Source: Macrothele yani (lineage: Eukaryota; Arthropoda; Arachnida; Araneae; Macrothelidae). From it: a stretch of 64,000 bases of DNA. Every line of letters begins with the position of its first letter. The stretch's first letter is position 1. The stretch lies in NCBI GenBank assembly GCA_039090855.1, contig CM076996.1, forward strand, positions 43,986,469 through 44,050,468. The letters run 5' to 3'. A program made the position numbers and the translations under genes. Under the pieces are notes generated by a model. The model saw nothing but the letters and a program-made list of their open reading frames with translations, was not told the DNA's origin and made no database searches. This document shows, in pieces, positions 1 to 10,036 of this stretch.

Positions 1-1418
1 CACCGACACACGCAGCTCATATAAAGCATCCTATTACAAATCAGATCCGTCAAAAAGATGAGCTTCCACACAGCACTGACCGCCTCCCCAGTCCCAAGAG
101 ACGGGCAAGCTCATTAAATATACACGCGATTATCTTATTCAAATCTACCAAAATGGGTTTGTCAACCAAGGCTCGCTCCCGCTCCCTCATCATACATGAT
201 GTCACTACTTTAGGTGTCAGCTGTAACCGGAAGAACTGTCGAATATGATATCAAAAGAAATGAGTCAGGTTTCCAAAAAAGATGCCAGTGGCTGCTACCA
301 TTCAAAAGTGTAGGAGCAGCTGGGTTGACTTTCATATGGAGATGGCATTCGTCCTACCGAGGGGGAGAGAATACGCGGGACGGGCAATTTCTGACCGGAG
401 TTTTATAGCTTTCATAAATCGATGGGCTCGCTTCCCCATCTGGGACACTGATGTCACTGGATGCGACCACGTGCGCACAGTCCCCTTAATCTCTAATCTC
501 AACATTCACATTCTAATCCCATTTACGGAAGATCCCCCGCTGATTGCGGGCTTATATTTAATATCCTAACAGCCTTTGGAATTGCCCTTTCACGCCTTAA
601 TTCAAGGAACGTCAAAACAAATAAACCAGAAGCTAGCTCGAATTAACGCTTTCGAACAGATGTGAGAGCTTTGCTGTCCGGCCGTTTTCAACAAAAATAG
701 GAATTTACATAGATGTGAGCTTGAGCTGTCCGGCCATTTTCAACAAAAAAATAGAAATTTACAAAAAATAATAATACGCTAAAAATTACTCTCCTGCCGT
801 CATAATGGAAAACACACCGAATAAAATAACGGCGCGCGTCAGGGTGCCGCAAAACCCACTGCTTGCACTCTGATTAAAATTGGAATTGTAACTTTTACAC
901 CAGTTTCTGGCACACTTAAAATTCGAATTTCTTCCTCAAAATGTTTAGAGGATTCTATACTCGGAGCAAAGCTAACCTGATTACACTGGTAATGCTGTGA
1001 AACCGATTCACCGACAAGATATATCTTGTGTATCAGTATTTTTCCGTGCACTAATGGAGTGCCATGTCGCGGACCCTTTCCCCTAAGGGTGACTTAAGGC
1101 AAGACAAAAGGAAACTTCCCGCGTGACTCAACCTTGCTGACCACCAGACAAACGATTTCTGAATGAGTATTTTAAAACAGTAACAACGAAGAAAGGAGCA
1201 AGCTCAATCGCCAAAGCATTATATCCCCACTTCAGGATAACACAATTCTCTCCTCCCGCTCGCAGTAAATATCCTCTATGTATACTTTATAGCCTCTCTG
1301 AAGCAAAACACAAGTGACAATGACGTTGCCACAATGCCAATATTTGCAGTTTTTAGAAACGCGACCGAAACTGGGATCTTTATTTTTATAGTGCACGTAC
1401 GTACATTTAAAACATCTA
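1..1418. other. No gene recognised; unassigned DNA
   Basis: Short open frames occur on both strands but none resembles a known domain or has convincing splice context. The only structure I see is a two-copy tandem repeat near 658-763, listed separately. Confidence 0.6.
658..763. repeat. Two-copy tandem repeat, about 53-bp unit
   Basis: Two adjacent diverged copies both carry agatgtgag, then gctgtccggcc, then ttttcaacaaaaa and a gaaatttaca-like end. The second copy starts near 711. It looks like a local duplication. Confidence 0.7.
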
Positions 1419-2404
1419 CACTGGTGTGATATACTCAGGAGATATACTAGGGTCCGGTACGGTAGGGCATGCGCATATATGCAGCATGATGATGGGGGAG
1501 TGTCGGAAGGGTATAAAGCACACGGGCGGTGTACGCTCAGCAATTCGGTGAAAGCTATTGCATGTTGTAGATCGGTTTGAACCACGTCGAGTTGCTGCCA
1601 CCGTGTGATATGGCCAACAGGCAATCCAGTAGACGACATCTAGATGACTTTACCCGAGGTCGCGTCATTGGGAAGTTGGAAGAAGGTCGAAGTGTGACTT
1701 GTGTGGCCAAGGAGTTCGGGATTGCTCACAGCATCGTTTCACGAGCTTGGAGAGCATTTCAAACGACACGAACAGCTGTCCGAGAGTTTAGCAGTGGTCG
1801 TCCACGAGCAACCACGGCGGCGGACGACCGGTATATTGTCCTACAGGCGAGAAGAGACAGACGGCAGACAGCGGGAGAAATCAGAAGACACATGCAACAG
1901 ACAACTGGACGTCCGTTATCGCGTTTTACTGTGGCCAGGAGGCTGCACAAAGGTGGTCTATTTGCACGACGACCAATACGGTGTGTGCCATTAAAGCCTG
2001 CTCATCGGAAACGGAGGTTTCTGTGGTGCCAGGAACAAAAGAACTGGACACATCAGCAATGGGGTCGAGTTCTCTTTACGGATGAGAGCCGATTTAGTCT
2101 GACGAGCGATTCTGGACGTATACACATCTGGAGAGAGCAGGGAACACGCAATCACACCTCCAACATCATCGAAAGGGACCGGTTTGGAGGTGACGGAGTT
2201 CTCGTTTGGGGCGGTATGATGCTTGGTAGCCGTACTGACCTCCACATCTTCCAAGGAGGTTCAGTCACTGGTGTCCGCTATTGTACCGAGGTTCTTCTGC
2301 CGCACGTGCGTCTGTTTAGAGGTGTTGTGGGTCCTGCGTTCCTCTTCATGGACGACAACGCTACACCTCATCGTACAGTGGCTGTCGCAGAGCTGTTGGA
2401 GTGC
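1419..2404 (+). mobile_element. Truncated Tc1 element, same family as 32695-34246
   Basis: The left end cactggtgtg follows a TA at 1417-1418 and matches the terminus of the element at 32695-34246. About 70 bp of 5' leader present in that copy is missing here. From about 1435 the two copies run in parallel until about 2404. There the sequence leaves the Tc1 family, duplicates 39 bp and enters mariner sequence, so the 3' third and right terminal repeat are gone. Confidence 0.85.
1610..2404 (+). pseudogene. Tc1 transposase, C-terminally truncated
   Basis: Cut-and-paste DDE transposase of the Tc1 clade. The start is the ATG of MANRQSS, matching the start in the sister copy; the frame is also open for 11 codons upstream. 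Two helix-turn-helix regions (about residues 14-60 and 75-118) would bind the terminal repeat. The first catalytic Asp is D158 in FTDESRF and the second is D249 in FMDDNATPH. The frame stays open to 2494, but after residue 264 it reads unrelated duplicated sequence. The third acidic residue (PIEHVW block) and the C-terminal region are therefore missing, and the protein cannot be active. Confidence 0.88.
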
Positions 2405-2466
2405 ATTGGTGGCAGCTCGCAACATCAGTGGCTGTTGGAGTGCATTGGTGGCAGCTCGCAACATCA
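2392..2466. repeat. 39-bp tandem duplication at the Tc1/mariner junction
   Basis: gctgttggagtgcattggtg and its continuation start at 2392 and again at 2431, a period of 39 bp. The duplication sits exactly where Tc1 sequence stops and mariner sequence begins, so it may record the joining event. Confidence 0.85.
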
Positions 2467-3420
2467 ACACAGCATTTGGGGAAGGCACCGTTAGGAAACA
2501 CAAGACACAACGTCGCTTTGCTAAATTTCAGTCCAGCTATACGAGCCTCGAAAGTGAACCACACGGTAGACCAGAAAAACTACATGCAGAGTTGGAGGTC
2601 TTGATTCAATCGGATCCACGTCAGATGGTACGAGAATTTGTCGAGAATCTCGGAGTACACTGTGCAACCATTTCCCAACATTGAACGGCCATAGGCAAAG
2701 TGAAAAAGATGGATAAAAGGGTCCCACATGAGTTAAAGGAACAGCAAAAAACACCACAATATGCAATCTGCTCTTCTCTGCTTATCCGCAACCAAACGAA
2801 AGACAGTTTGAGGGGCCTCGTCACGTGATATGAGAAATGAATGCTGTATAACAATCGTTGACGTTCGGCACAATGGTTTGATCGCAGTGAAACCTCCAAA
2901 GTAGCTTCGAAGCCGATACTCCATCCCAGAAGACGATGATTAGTGTTTGGTAGTCCGCTGCTGGTGTGATTCACTCCAGCTGCGGACTACCAAACCGGGT
3001 CCAATCATCACGGTGGACAGGTATTGCCAAGAATTTGACATAATGCATGGAAAGCTGTTCACCAAACAGCCATGGTCTATACTTCTTCATGATAACACGA
3101 GACCTCACGTTGCATGCCAGATGGTGCGCTAGTTGAGGTACGAAATCTTACTTCATCCGCCTTATTCACCTGATCTCTATATATATCTCCTACGGACCAT
3201 CGCTTCTTCAAGTACCTGGACACCTTTCTACGGAGTAAATCATTTACCAAACAGACTTCTCTTGCAACCTCATTCCATGAGTTTGTCGCATCCCGAAGCT
3301 CGGCATTTCTTTACACGTCCCATAGAAGCTTGTATGTATTCCGTTGGCAAAAATGTGTTGCAGCTGGGAGTGTTTAGTTTGATTACTAAAGTTCATTTTG
3401 CTTCGCATTTTGGGTGTTGT
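2467..3420 (+). pseudogene. Decayed mariner transposase
   Basis: Recognisable mariner landmarks occur in order through several frames. They are a helix-turn-helix segment with FGEGT, QRRFAKF and SDPRQ (about 2470-2685), GKVKKMDKRVPHEL (about 2695-2735), LLIRNQ (about 2780), a CQEF-type segment (3025-3045), the second catalytic block LLHDNTRPHVA (about 3086-3120) and HPPYSPDL (about 3157-3180). The third Asp block is not readable. A stop follows VHCATISQH and another follows VACQMVR, with several frameshifts. It follows the truncated Tc1 directly, so both may have been moved or joined together. Confidence 0.82.
2945..2995. repeat. 20-bp inverted repeat inside the mariner relic
   Basis: Arms 2945-2964 and 2976-2995 (gtttggtagtccgc against gcggactaccaaac) pair with one mismatch around an 11-nt loop. 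Confidence 0.75.
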
Positions 3421-4287
3421 AATTTCCGTGAATATTCTGACGTTTTATGTGCAACAACCCAATAAAGTAGCGGTACAATCGTTATAATAATCACCATTAT
3501 TGACACCATGTATAATAAAAGGAATTTTAATGCGAATATCCAAATAGAATTTTGTAAACAGTAACCCAAATTACATTTAAGAGTGCTGGGAGAAAGTCGT
3601 ACTGTGTCTCTTCAAAAGACGTGAAGCGAGGGCAGCAGCAATGACGAAAGAGAAAAATCACGTTTAAAATATCAGTTGACGCAAAAACTGAATATATAAA
3701 GCACAAATGAAATTCAAAGCAACTGTTCTGTCGCTGTTTTTCCGGACGAAGGCATTTCATGTAGAATGCATAATTTGCTCACGACGTTTCTGATTCATTA
3801 TAAATGGAAGTTTGACGTGCTGTTAGAAGCTTTTGTATGTAAGTACGTTCGCAGATGATGTTCGTCGGAAGGGGAAAGCACAGCGTTGGCTTTTGTATAA
3901 CCTTTGCTACCGCCAAAAACGTTTTTTTCAGACACAAATAAAGACACGCGAATTTACATTGCTAATGTAAAACGTGATTTTATTTTCCTTCTAGTAATGT
4001 ACGACGTGCTTTTGTTTTCTTCGGCGGAGACTGTTGATAAAATTTTTGCTGAGACGTCGTGTGGATGTCTAATGTGCGTGCTGTCTGACATGTTTCTGAA
4101 GTCCACATCACGTACAACAAATGAAAGAATCTTTACTTTTGTCAGCACCTATTTATTTATTTATTTATCTATTCATGATACAGCTTTTCTCCGCAAATAA
4201 CTGCTACTATATATTTTACGAATCGGAGCACACTGCATGGGTTTATCTTTCTACTCAAACCTAACGCGACAAGGATATGTGAGAATG
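3421..4287. other. No gene recognised; AT-rich DNA with a short (ATTT)n run
   Basis: A 98-codon frame at 3904-4200 has no recognisable domain and ends in a tttatttatttatttatc microsatellite at about 4147-4170. I see no splice-supported exon. Confidence 0.5.
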
Positions 4288-4468
4288 CGTCACGATGGTC
4301 TAAGCGCCGGCGTCTAGCATTTCGTCCGAGTTAGCTTGGGTTCGAATCCCAGATGAAGCACGGGTGTTGTGCTTTCTTAGGGCACTAGCTCTCTCCCTTC
4401 CCTGGAACCAGTGTCCCCAAATCAGGGACGGGCGACTGCTTACAGTTGGTTATGGTGGTCGTTAAACT
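4288..4468 (+). mobile_element. tRNA-derived SINE, family 1, degraded
   Basis: The A-box-like gatggtctaagcgcc is followed by the B-box-like gggttcgaatcccag. Then comes the family body: gtgttgtgctttcttagggc, ctctctcccttccctggaac, gggacgggcgactgctta and ggtggtcgttaaac. The same order occurs at 9811, 11915 (minus), 17413, 55973 and 56238 (minus). No A tail is visible. A Tc1 element begins 11 bp downstream. Confidence 0.8.
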
Positions 4469-4559
4469 ATGAATATATACACTGCTGTTAATAGTAATTG
4501 CAACACCATGAAGAAATGCTCGGATTTGCACGAAATTTGCAGGGTGGATAGGGCACCAT

Positions 4560-5345
4560 AGCAGATGCAAATGATTACAATTTCAGCGCATGCGCAACAA
4601 TGGAGGATGGTCACACATCGTCTGATGTCTGCAAGCACTGTTCGTCACCGATTGCTGCAGAGAGGCCCCATTGCTCGCCGTCCATTGCTGCGACTTCCTT
4701 GACTTTGAACCATACGCGTCAGCGATTGCAGTCGTGCCACGAACGTCGAAGCTGGAGTGTTGAATGGGATCATGTGCTTTCGGACGAATCCAGATTCAAT
4801 CTAATGCATCATGATGGGCGAATCCCTGTTTGCAGATACCGTGGTGAACAGCATCTGGAAGGCTGCATTGTGCAGCGCCATACCGGTCCCACCCCGAGCG
4901 TGATGGTCTGGGGCGCTATTGCGTTTTATTCACGCACTCGCCTACTACACATCACAGGCACATTGAACACGCAACGCTACATCACGGAAAGGTTGGAAGC
5001 GGTACCTCCACCCTTCCTTCAGACGATCCCGGGAGCCGTCTTCCAACAAGACAATGCCCGGCCCCATGCTGCTCGAACTGAACAAGACGTACTATGTGCG
5101 CATCAAATCGCTTGTCTTTCCTGAACTGCTCGCTCGCCATATTTGTCCCCTATAGAGAACGTCTGGGGTGTCATCGCGCCACGACTGGCTCGCATGGACT
5201 CGCCGCCTGTCACAACCAACAGAATGTGGATGCGTGTCGAAGCAGAATGGAATGCAATACCGCAGACGACCATCCAAACTCTGTTTCATTCAATCCCACG
5301 GTGTATGGGGTCGGTTATTTCCGCCCAGGGTGGATTTATTTATTA
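4560..5345 (+). pseudogene. Tc1 transposase relic (first copy)
   Basis: The frame from about 4600 reads VEWDHVLSDESRFNL (first catalytic Asp), TPSVMVWGAI and FQQDNARPHAARTEQD (second Asp). It ends at a stop after QIACLS. A frameshift then continues as SPIENVWGVI (third residue Glu, DD34E type), MDSPPVTTN and a C-terminal ISAQGGFIYY. The N-terminal helix-turn-helix is mostly missing because of an internal deletion after the left TIR. All three acidic residues are still visible. Confidence 0.85.
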
Positions 5346-5460
5346 CTTATTTTTTGGCCTTCCTCGTCACGAACCGGTATCTAATTGCGATCGTTTGCAG
5401 CTTTTACCGTCATCATCCTTCGTCCGCATGGCTGTAACGAACCGTTCCTGATCTTCGCAA

Positions 5461-6226
5461 GTGTTAGCACAACGGTGGAGCACTGCAACAGGTGTGGCGT
5501 TGCCTGCCGCCGCCGTTCGACGCCGTCAGCTGCACGGAGGACTGGCTGAACGCGTCCCTTTGCGGTGGATTCCTTTGAACCTGAATCATCGATGCCTCAG
5601 GCTGGAATGGGGTGTTCAATACAGACAATGGCGTGCTGATTGGCAACATGTCGTGTTCTCGGACGACACGATTCTACTTGGACTACCATGATGGCCACAT
5701 ACGCATAGACTGTATTGTGGTGAGCGCCTTCTTCCAGCATGTATTGTCGAGCGTCATACGGGCCGAAAGCCAAGTGTGATGGTGTGGGGTGGTGCCATTG
5801 GGTACCATTCGCGATCTCGGCTGCTACGACTTGAGGGCAATCTCAACAGCGACCGCTACATCAGGGAAGTTGTACAGACAGAAGTTACACCCTTCCTTCA
5901 GAGCACTCCTGGAGCTATATCACAGCAGGATAATGCCGACCTCATGTTGCAGGAATGTTCAAGCCCTCTTCGCAGCACAGCAGATATCGCTCCTTACCTG
6001 GCCTGTACGTTCGCCAAACATGTGGCCTATTGAAAATATCTGGGATATGGTCACTTGGCAACTGGCCCATCAAAGTCGTCCAGCGGTCAGTACCAATGAT
6101 CTGTGGATTCGCATTCATGCCGCCTGCCAAGCAATTACCCAAAACACCATCGAACGCCTTTTCAATTCAATGCCACGCCGTCTAGAAGCTCTTATTGCAA
6201 CTCACAGAGGCTTTACAAGATACTAA
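5461..6226 (+). pseudogene. Tc1 transposase relic (second copy)
   Basis: Second member of the same family as 4560-5345. It reads VRRRQLHGGL, ADWQHVVFSDD (Asp kept, following Glu lost), KPSVMVWGG with IGYHSRSRLLRLEG, VTPFLQSTPGA and QQDNADL. The last has lost the usual RPH after DNA. It continues after a frameshift as LTWPVRSPN and MWPIENIWDMV, ending RRLEALIATHRGFTRY. Several frameshifts are needed, so it is not functional. Confidence 0.85.
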
Positions 6227-6362
6227 TTTTTGCAGGTAAAAATTGCTGCATTGTTCTGAAAATTAAATCAGTTATGTACAGTCCTATCAGTAATATGTGG
6301 TATAAATTTTATTTGAATCGCATGGTTCCTTCTTGGTGTTGCAATTTTCAAGAACAGTAGTG

Positions 6363-6399
6363 CATATGAAGTGCCAGAAAAACTGGTACACTTCATATG
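6363..6399. repeat. Hairpin at the left end of the next Tc1 element
   Basis: catatgaagtg and cacttcatatg are perfect inverted arms. Inside them ccag and ctgg pair around aaaaa, giving a near-continuous 15-bp stem with a 2-nt bulge. It contains one copy of the neighbouring element's TIR core, gtgccagaaaaactgg. Confidence 0.8.
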
Positions 6400-7066
6400 G
6401 TACACTTCACTGGTACACTTCCAGTGAAGTGCCAGAAAAACTGGTACACCAGTCTAATACTTGGTAGGTCCCCCACGGGAGCGCAGGACTGCAGAAATAC
6501 GACGGGGCATGAACTCCACTAGCTTCTGGAAATATGCTGTAGGCAATGCACACCATACTTCCTGCAGAGCGTACCACAATTCGGGTGTTTTCCGAGGTCT
6601 CGGATTCCTGTGTTCGATAGCGCGTTAGAAGGCATCTCAAATGTGTTCTATCACGTTCAGATCTGGGGACATAGGTGGGAATGGCAACACCCCAAACTCA
6701 GATGAATGCTCCTCTAACCATAATGTGGCGCCCCAGCACTTGTGTGGAGGTGCATTGTCCTATTGGAACAGGCCCAACCCATCAGCATGAATGCAGGGCA
6801 TGAACGGGTGTACCTCATCAGAAAGGATGCGCACATAGCGTTGGCCGGTCACAGATGTTTGTAGACCTATCAGGGGTCCCAGTGAAGTCCAGCTAAACAC
6901 ACCACATACCATTACGGACCCCCCACCAGCCGGTACAGTTCCCTGTTGACAGGAGGGATGAATGGCTTCATGGGGTTTGCGCCACACACGAATCCTTCAA
7001 TCTGCTCGATACAGTTGGAAACGCGACTCGTCAGACCAGGCTACTTGTTTCCAGTCATCAAGTGTC

Positions 7067-7232
7067 TGTAACGTACCAGGAGATGTGACGTACCTGCCAG
7101 AAGGACGCACACGAGGGAGATGATGTAACGTACCAGGAGATGTGACGTACCTGCCAGAAGGACGCACACGAGGGAGATGATGTGATGTAACGTACCAGGA
7201 GAGGTGACGTACCTGCCAGAAGGACGCACACG
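7067..7232. repeat. Minisatellite block 1 (about 55-60 bp unit, three copies)
   Basis: taacgtaccaggagatgtga, then cgtacctgccagaaggacgc and acacgagggagatgatg, repeat three times. The third copy has gaggtgacg. It forms the head of the inserted unit. Confidence 0.85.
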
Positions 7233-7263
7233 ATATAAAGGCAGATAGGAATCAGAATAAAAT

Positions 7264-7335
7264 GTCCGCGTAGCTTAATTGGTAGAGCAACTTATTCCAG
7301 AATGAGTGGACCCGGGTTCGAATCCTGGTGCGGAT
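7264..7335 (+). repeat. tRNA-like head of SINE family 2, copy 1
   Basis: gtccgcg at the 5' end pairs with tgcggat at the 3' end, the D arm is gcttaattggtagagc, and the T arm is ccgggttcgaatcctgg. The anticodon arm (actta/tgagt) closes an 8-nt loop instead of 7. With its long tail and A tract this is best read as a tRNA-derived retroposon and not a working tRNA gene. Confidence 0.75.
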
Positions 7336-7512
7336 AAAAATGACGGAGAAATTTACTTCGTTATAATGGCGCCCGAACTATCCGGTTGACCCGACCGTTC
7401 AAAATCTCGCAATGGTGTGATGTTCTTTCCACACCGCGAGATAGGAAAAATAAGAGAATCCCTTCTCCAGCACTTCAAAAAAAAAAAAAAAAAAAAAATA
7501 AGGGGGAGATGA

Positions 7513-7678
7513 TGTAACGTACCAGGAGATGTGACGTACCTGCCAGAAGGACGCACACGAGGGAGATGATGTAACGTACCAGGAGATGTGACGTACCTGC
7601 CAGAAGGACGCACACGAGGGAGATGATGTGATGTAAAGTACCAGGAGAGGTGACGTACCTGCCAGAAGGACGCACACG
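7513..7678. repeat. Minisatellite block 2, duplicate of block 1
   Basis: Same three-copy array, offset by 446 bp from block 1 with a single-base difference (taaagtacc for taacgtacc). Confidence 0.85.
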
Positions 7679-7709
7679 ATATAAAGGCAGATAGGAATCA
7701 GAATAAAAT

Positions 7710-7781
7710 GTCCGCGTAGCTTAATTGGTAGAGCAACTTATTCCGGAATGAGTGGACCCGGGTTCGAATCCTGGTGCGGAT
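7710..7781 (+). repeat. tRNA-like head of SINE family 2, copy 2
   Basis: Identical to 7264-7335 apart from one base in the anticodon loop (ttccgga for ttccaga). The body downstream is cut at 7811, where the host Tc1 resumes. Confidence 0.75.
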
Positions 7782-8391
7782 AAAAATGACGGAGAAATTT
7801 ACTTCGTTATATGTCTAGTGGCGGTGTTGCCGTGCCCAAGCGTGGGGCATAGCCCATGTGTCGTGCACCCATCAAGGGGACTCGAGTTGGGCGTCAGCAC
7901 CCAAAACCCATATCGTGCAGGGTACGTTGCACAGTCCGGACGCTGATGCTTGTTGAGGCTCCAGCATTGAATTCCGATGATACCCGCGAGAGTATTGCAC
8001 GCCTATCGCGTGAAACGATTCTTGACAGCCGACGATGGTCACGTTCACCCAATGTCTTTTTACGGCCTCACTGGTATCGTAGGTTGGAGGTTTTGCCGGA
8101 ATTCTTGTAGTCACGGTACACCCTTGCAATGGTCGTCCGTGAAAATCCGAACTTCGTTTCTACCTCTGAAATACTATGGCCCATCTCACGAGCGCCAACT
8201 ATGACACCGCGTTGAAAATCGCTTAAATCGTTATTACTTGTCATTCTCATGACGAAAACAGTTCTGACAGCTGACAAGGATGTCTTTCGCTTTATATACG
8301 CACTGGCGGACGCAACAGAGAACGCGCATAGGTGACGTTGCTATGTATTTTGCATAAGCTCGTCTGTACCAGTTTTTCTGGCACTTCAGTG

Positions 8392-9367
8392 TATATACAC
8401 ACAGCTGTACTGAAAACAATGGAATGAAAAAACTTCCTTTCAATGTCATCCACCTCCTTCCTACACATATCGGTTTGTCTTCAAAGTTACTGGATAACCA
8501 CAAGCATGCGCACACGGAAAAAAATGTGTTTCCTAAGCATAAAAATAATTAGAAACCACAAAGAGCAGTTTTTAAAATGAATAAGTGCGTCTGTCGTAAA
8601 AAGAAAAAGAAAAGGGGGCAGCTAAGAAAGATAGTATATGACTAAATGAGCAAGCAAATGATAATATATGACTGATTAAGTGAAAAGAGGGCGAATGAAA
8701 AACGTCCTGACAAGGGCACATCATCATGAAATTCCAAAGAAAATAAAGAAGAGAGCAGATTAATGTATTTAATCACTTGACGACAAAGATAATGGAGAGG
8801 AGGAGTCATAGCAGCAATTACCTTCTCGAGAACAAGAACGACAATTTATCATCACTGAGTAAAAGCAACAGAGAAAGCTGCTTACTCAGCGATAGTTGAA
8901 TTCTGATAATTGTTTCTAGTTCGGGAAAGGTATAGGGGAAGATAAAGAAAATCGGCGTTTTGGGCAAATAAATAACAGACTCAAGTGAAACACGAGAAAC
9001 TCATGCATGCGCGCTCGTTTTCAACATATAGGTTTACCCAAATACGCACCGACAATAATTGTAATAGTTAACAGGAAAAATGCCGCCAAATATTCGGGTG
9101 TAATGAGAACATATTTTCAATCTTTTTCGACTAGAACAAAATTTTTAAAGCAGATTATTAGAAAAACAACAAAAAACAGGGAAAGAAAATGGAGGGCCAC
9201 CGCGAAGGTAGTTCCATCGGTTTAGAGGGAACTGGGCCCCCGATTTTAACAGTACATACAATATGTAATAGTGATAATTTTTAATAACCTTCAATGATAA
9301 CTTCTCATGTAATAGACTACTGAATAATGATGTTAATTAAATTACAAGGAACTGTACACCAACTATA
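8392..9367. other. No gene recognised
   Basis: A-rich sequence with only short open frames and no recognisable element. Confidence 0.55.
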
Positions 9368-9532
9368 CTTAAATAGTATAACTATACTAGTAATCCGAAT
9401 TTCTTGGCGTAGAATAGAAAATCAAAGTTTCCAAACTTTCGCACATCAACCAGATGGCTTTTCTAAGGAAGGTTGACAGCAAACTGCAGTCGCCAAGAAA
9501 TTCGGATTACTGGTACAGTTGTACTATTTAAG
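9368..9532. mobile_element. Foldback/MITE-like element with 42-bp inverted arms
   Basis: Arms 9368-9409 and 9491-9532 pair with about three mismatches. The innermost 20 bp (gtaatccgaatttcttggcg) is perfect. The loop carries tttcgcacatcaaccagatg. A partial copy of the left arm and loop occurs at about 50494-50610. Confidence 0.8.
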
Positions 9533-9540
9533 TAATGACG

Positions 9541-9805
9541 TTAATTTAATGAATTTTTAATGTCTTGTAAATATTTAGAAACTTTTAGTTTTTAATGCTT
9601 GATTTTAATGTATATATAATTAAGAACCTTGCATTTAAAAAATGTTTTGAATGTTGGAAGACGTGGGAATTTACATTTTTTCGGGAAGATAATTCTTTCT
9701 CTTCTCTCAGTGCCAGCGAGTCTCTCAAATACTGATCGTGTCGGTTAGCACTTTTGAGGGTCAGATTTCAGCAGACGCTAGATTTCAGTCTTTACGACAG
9801 AAGAT
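9541..9805 (+). repeat. Diverged interspersed repeat, pairs with 14086-14415
   Basis: taattaagaaccttgcattt is shared with the later copy, followed at similar spacing by gtgggaa, agcgagtctctca/agcaaatctcata, gtcggttagc/gtcggctaac and acagaagattgct. It is an unidentified repeat family. Confidence 0.65.
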
Positions 9806-9810
9806 TGCTG

Positions 9811-10023
9811 GGTGGCGCAGTGGTCTAAGCGATGACTTCTGATCATTCGTCCTTGATGGGGTCCTGGTTCGAATCCCGGTGAGGCATGGATGTTGTGTTT
9901 CTCTTACGGTGCTGGCTCTCTCCTTCCCTGGAACCAGTGGCCCTAACTTTGGCACGGGCGACTGCTTATAGCCCATTGAGTTGCTCACGGTGGTCGTTAA
10001 ACAACCACTCAAAAAAAAAAAAA
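9811..10023 (+). mobile_element. tRNA-derived SINE, family 1
   Basis: ggtggcgcagtggtctaagc (A box) and tggttcgaatcccggtg (B box) are followed by the family body and gtggtcgttaaacaaccact, then an A14 tract. attgctg flanks both sides (9804-9810 and 10024-10030), a probable short target-site duplication. Confidence 0.88.
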
Positions 10024-10036
10024 ATTGCTGACCAAC

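Larger units (their letters stand above)
4480..6362 (+). mobile_element. Composite Tc1 element with two transposase copies
   Basis: The left end cactgctgttaatagtaatt follows TA (4478-4479). The right end is its inverted counterpart, aattgcaacacc-type TIR, at about 6325-6362. The 1.88-kb interior carries two partial transposases of one family in tandem. This suggests recombination or nested insertion between two sister elements that left only the outer ends. Confidence 0.7.
7068..7811 (+). mobile_element. 744-bp SINE/minisatellite insertion with TSD tgtct
   Basis: The pentamer tgtct occurs at 7063-7067 and 7812-7816. Removing the insertion plus one pentamer restores the Tc1 reading RH-stop-T-L-DDW. 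The insert is a 446-bp unit followed by a second, truncated unit offset by exactly 446 bp. The full unit contains three minisatellite copies, a tataaaggcagatagg leader, a tRNA-like sequence, a body and an A20 tract. Confidence 0.8.
6460..8250 (-). pseudogene. Tc1 transposase relic, interrupted
   Basis: The N-terminus at 8250 reads MTSNNDLSDFQRG and a helix-turn-helix segment ISEVETKFGFSRTTIARVY. Then, with stops and frameshifts, come TRVPLMGARH and WARQHRH. Beyond the insertion the frame resumes as LDDWKQVAWSDESRF (first Asp), RVWRKPHEA, GGSVMVCGVFSWTSLGPLIG, the DNAPPHK block (second Asp) and MSPDLNVIEH (third residue Glu). It ends PRRISAVLRSRGGPTKY. Stops occur after GLGLFQ and before DAF. 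It is clearly dead, but colinear with Tc1 proteins of about 340 residues. Confidence 0.85.
6400..8391 (-). mobile_element. Tc1 element split by a 744-bp insertion
   Basis: The right end reads ccagtttttctggcacttca and cagtg followed by TA (8392-8393). The left end has the matching tgaagtgccagaaaaactgg at 6425-6445, with a further copy at 6367-6390. The transposase reads on the minus strand. The unit is interrupted at 7068-7811 by a separate insertion with a 5-bp duplication. Confidence 0.8.

Noticed and set aside
2945..2995. 20-bp palindrome as a regulatory hairpin
   Set aside because: It lies inside decayed mariner coding sequence whose normal codons already give half of the palindrome, so chance or local conversion is likelier.
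3904..4200. 98-codon plus-strand frame
   Set aside because: It ends in an ATTT microsatellite and resembles nothing; an equally open frame exists on the other strand.
7041..7677. Minus-strand repeat-protein frames (RPSGRYVTSPGTL repeats)
   Set aside because: These are translations of the minisatellite; all frames are open because the unit lacks stops.
7067..7678. CRISPR-like regularly repeated units
   Set aside because: Units are contiguous with no unique spacers and the setting is eukaryotic; this is a minisatellite.
7264..7781. Two possible tRNA genes
   Set aside because: The cloverleaf is plausible but the anticodon loop has 8 nt. Both copies are embedded in a duplicated unit with a poly-A tail, so SINE heads fit better.
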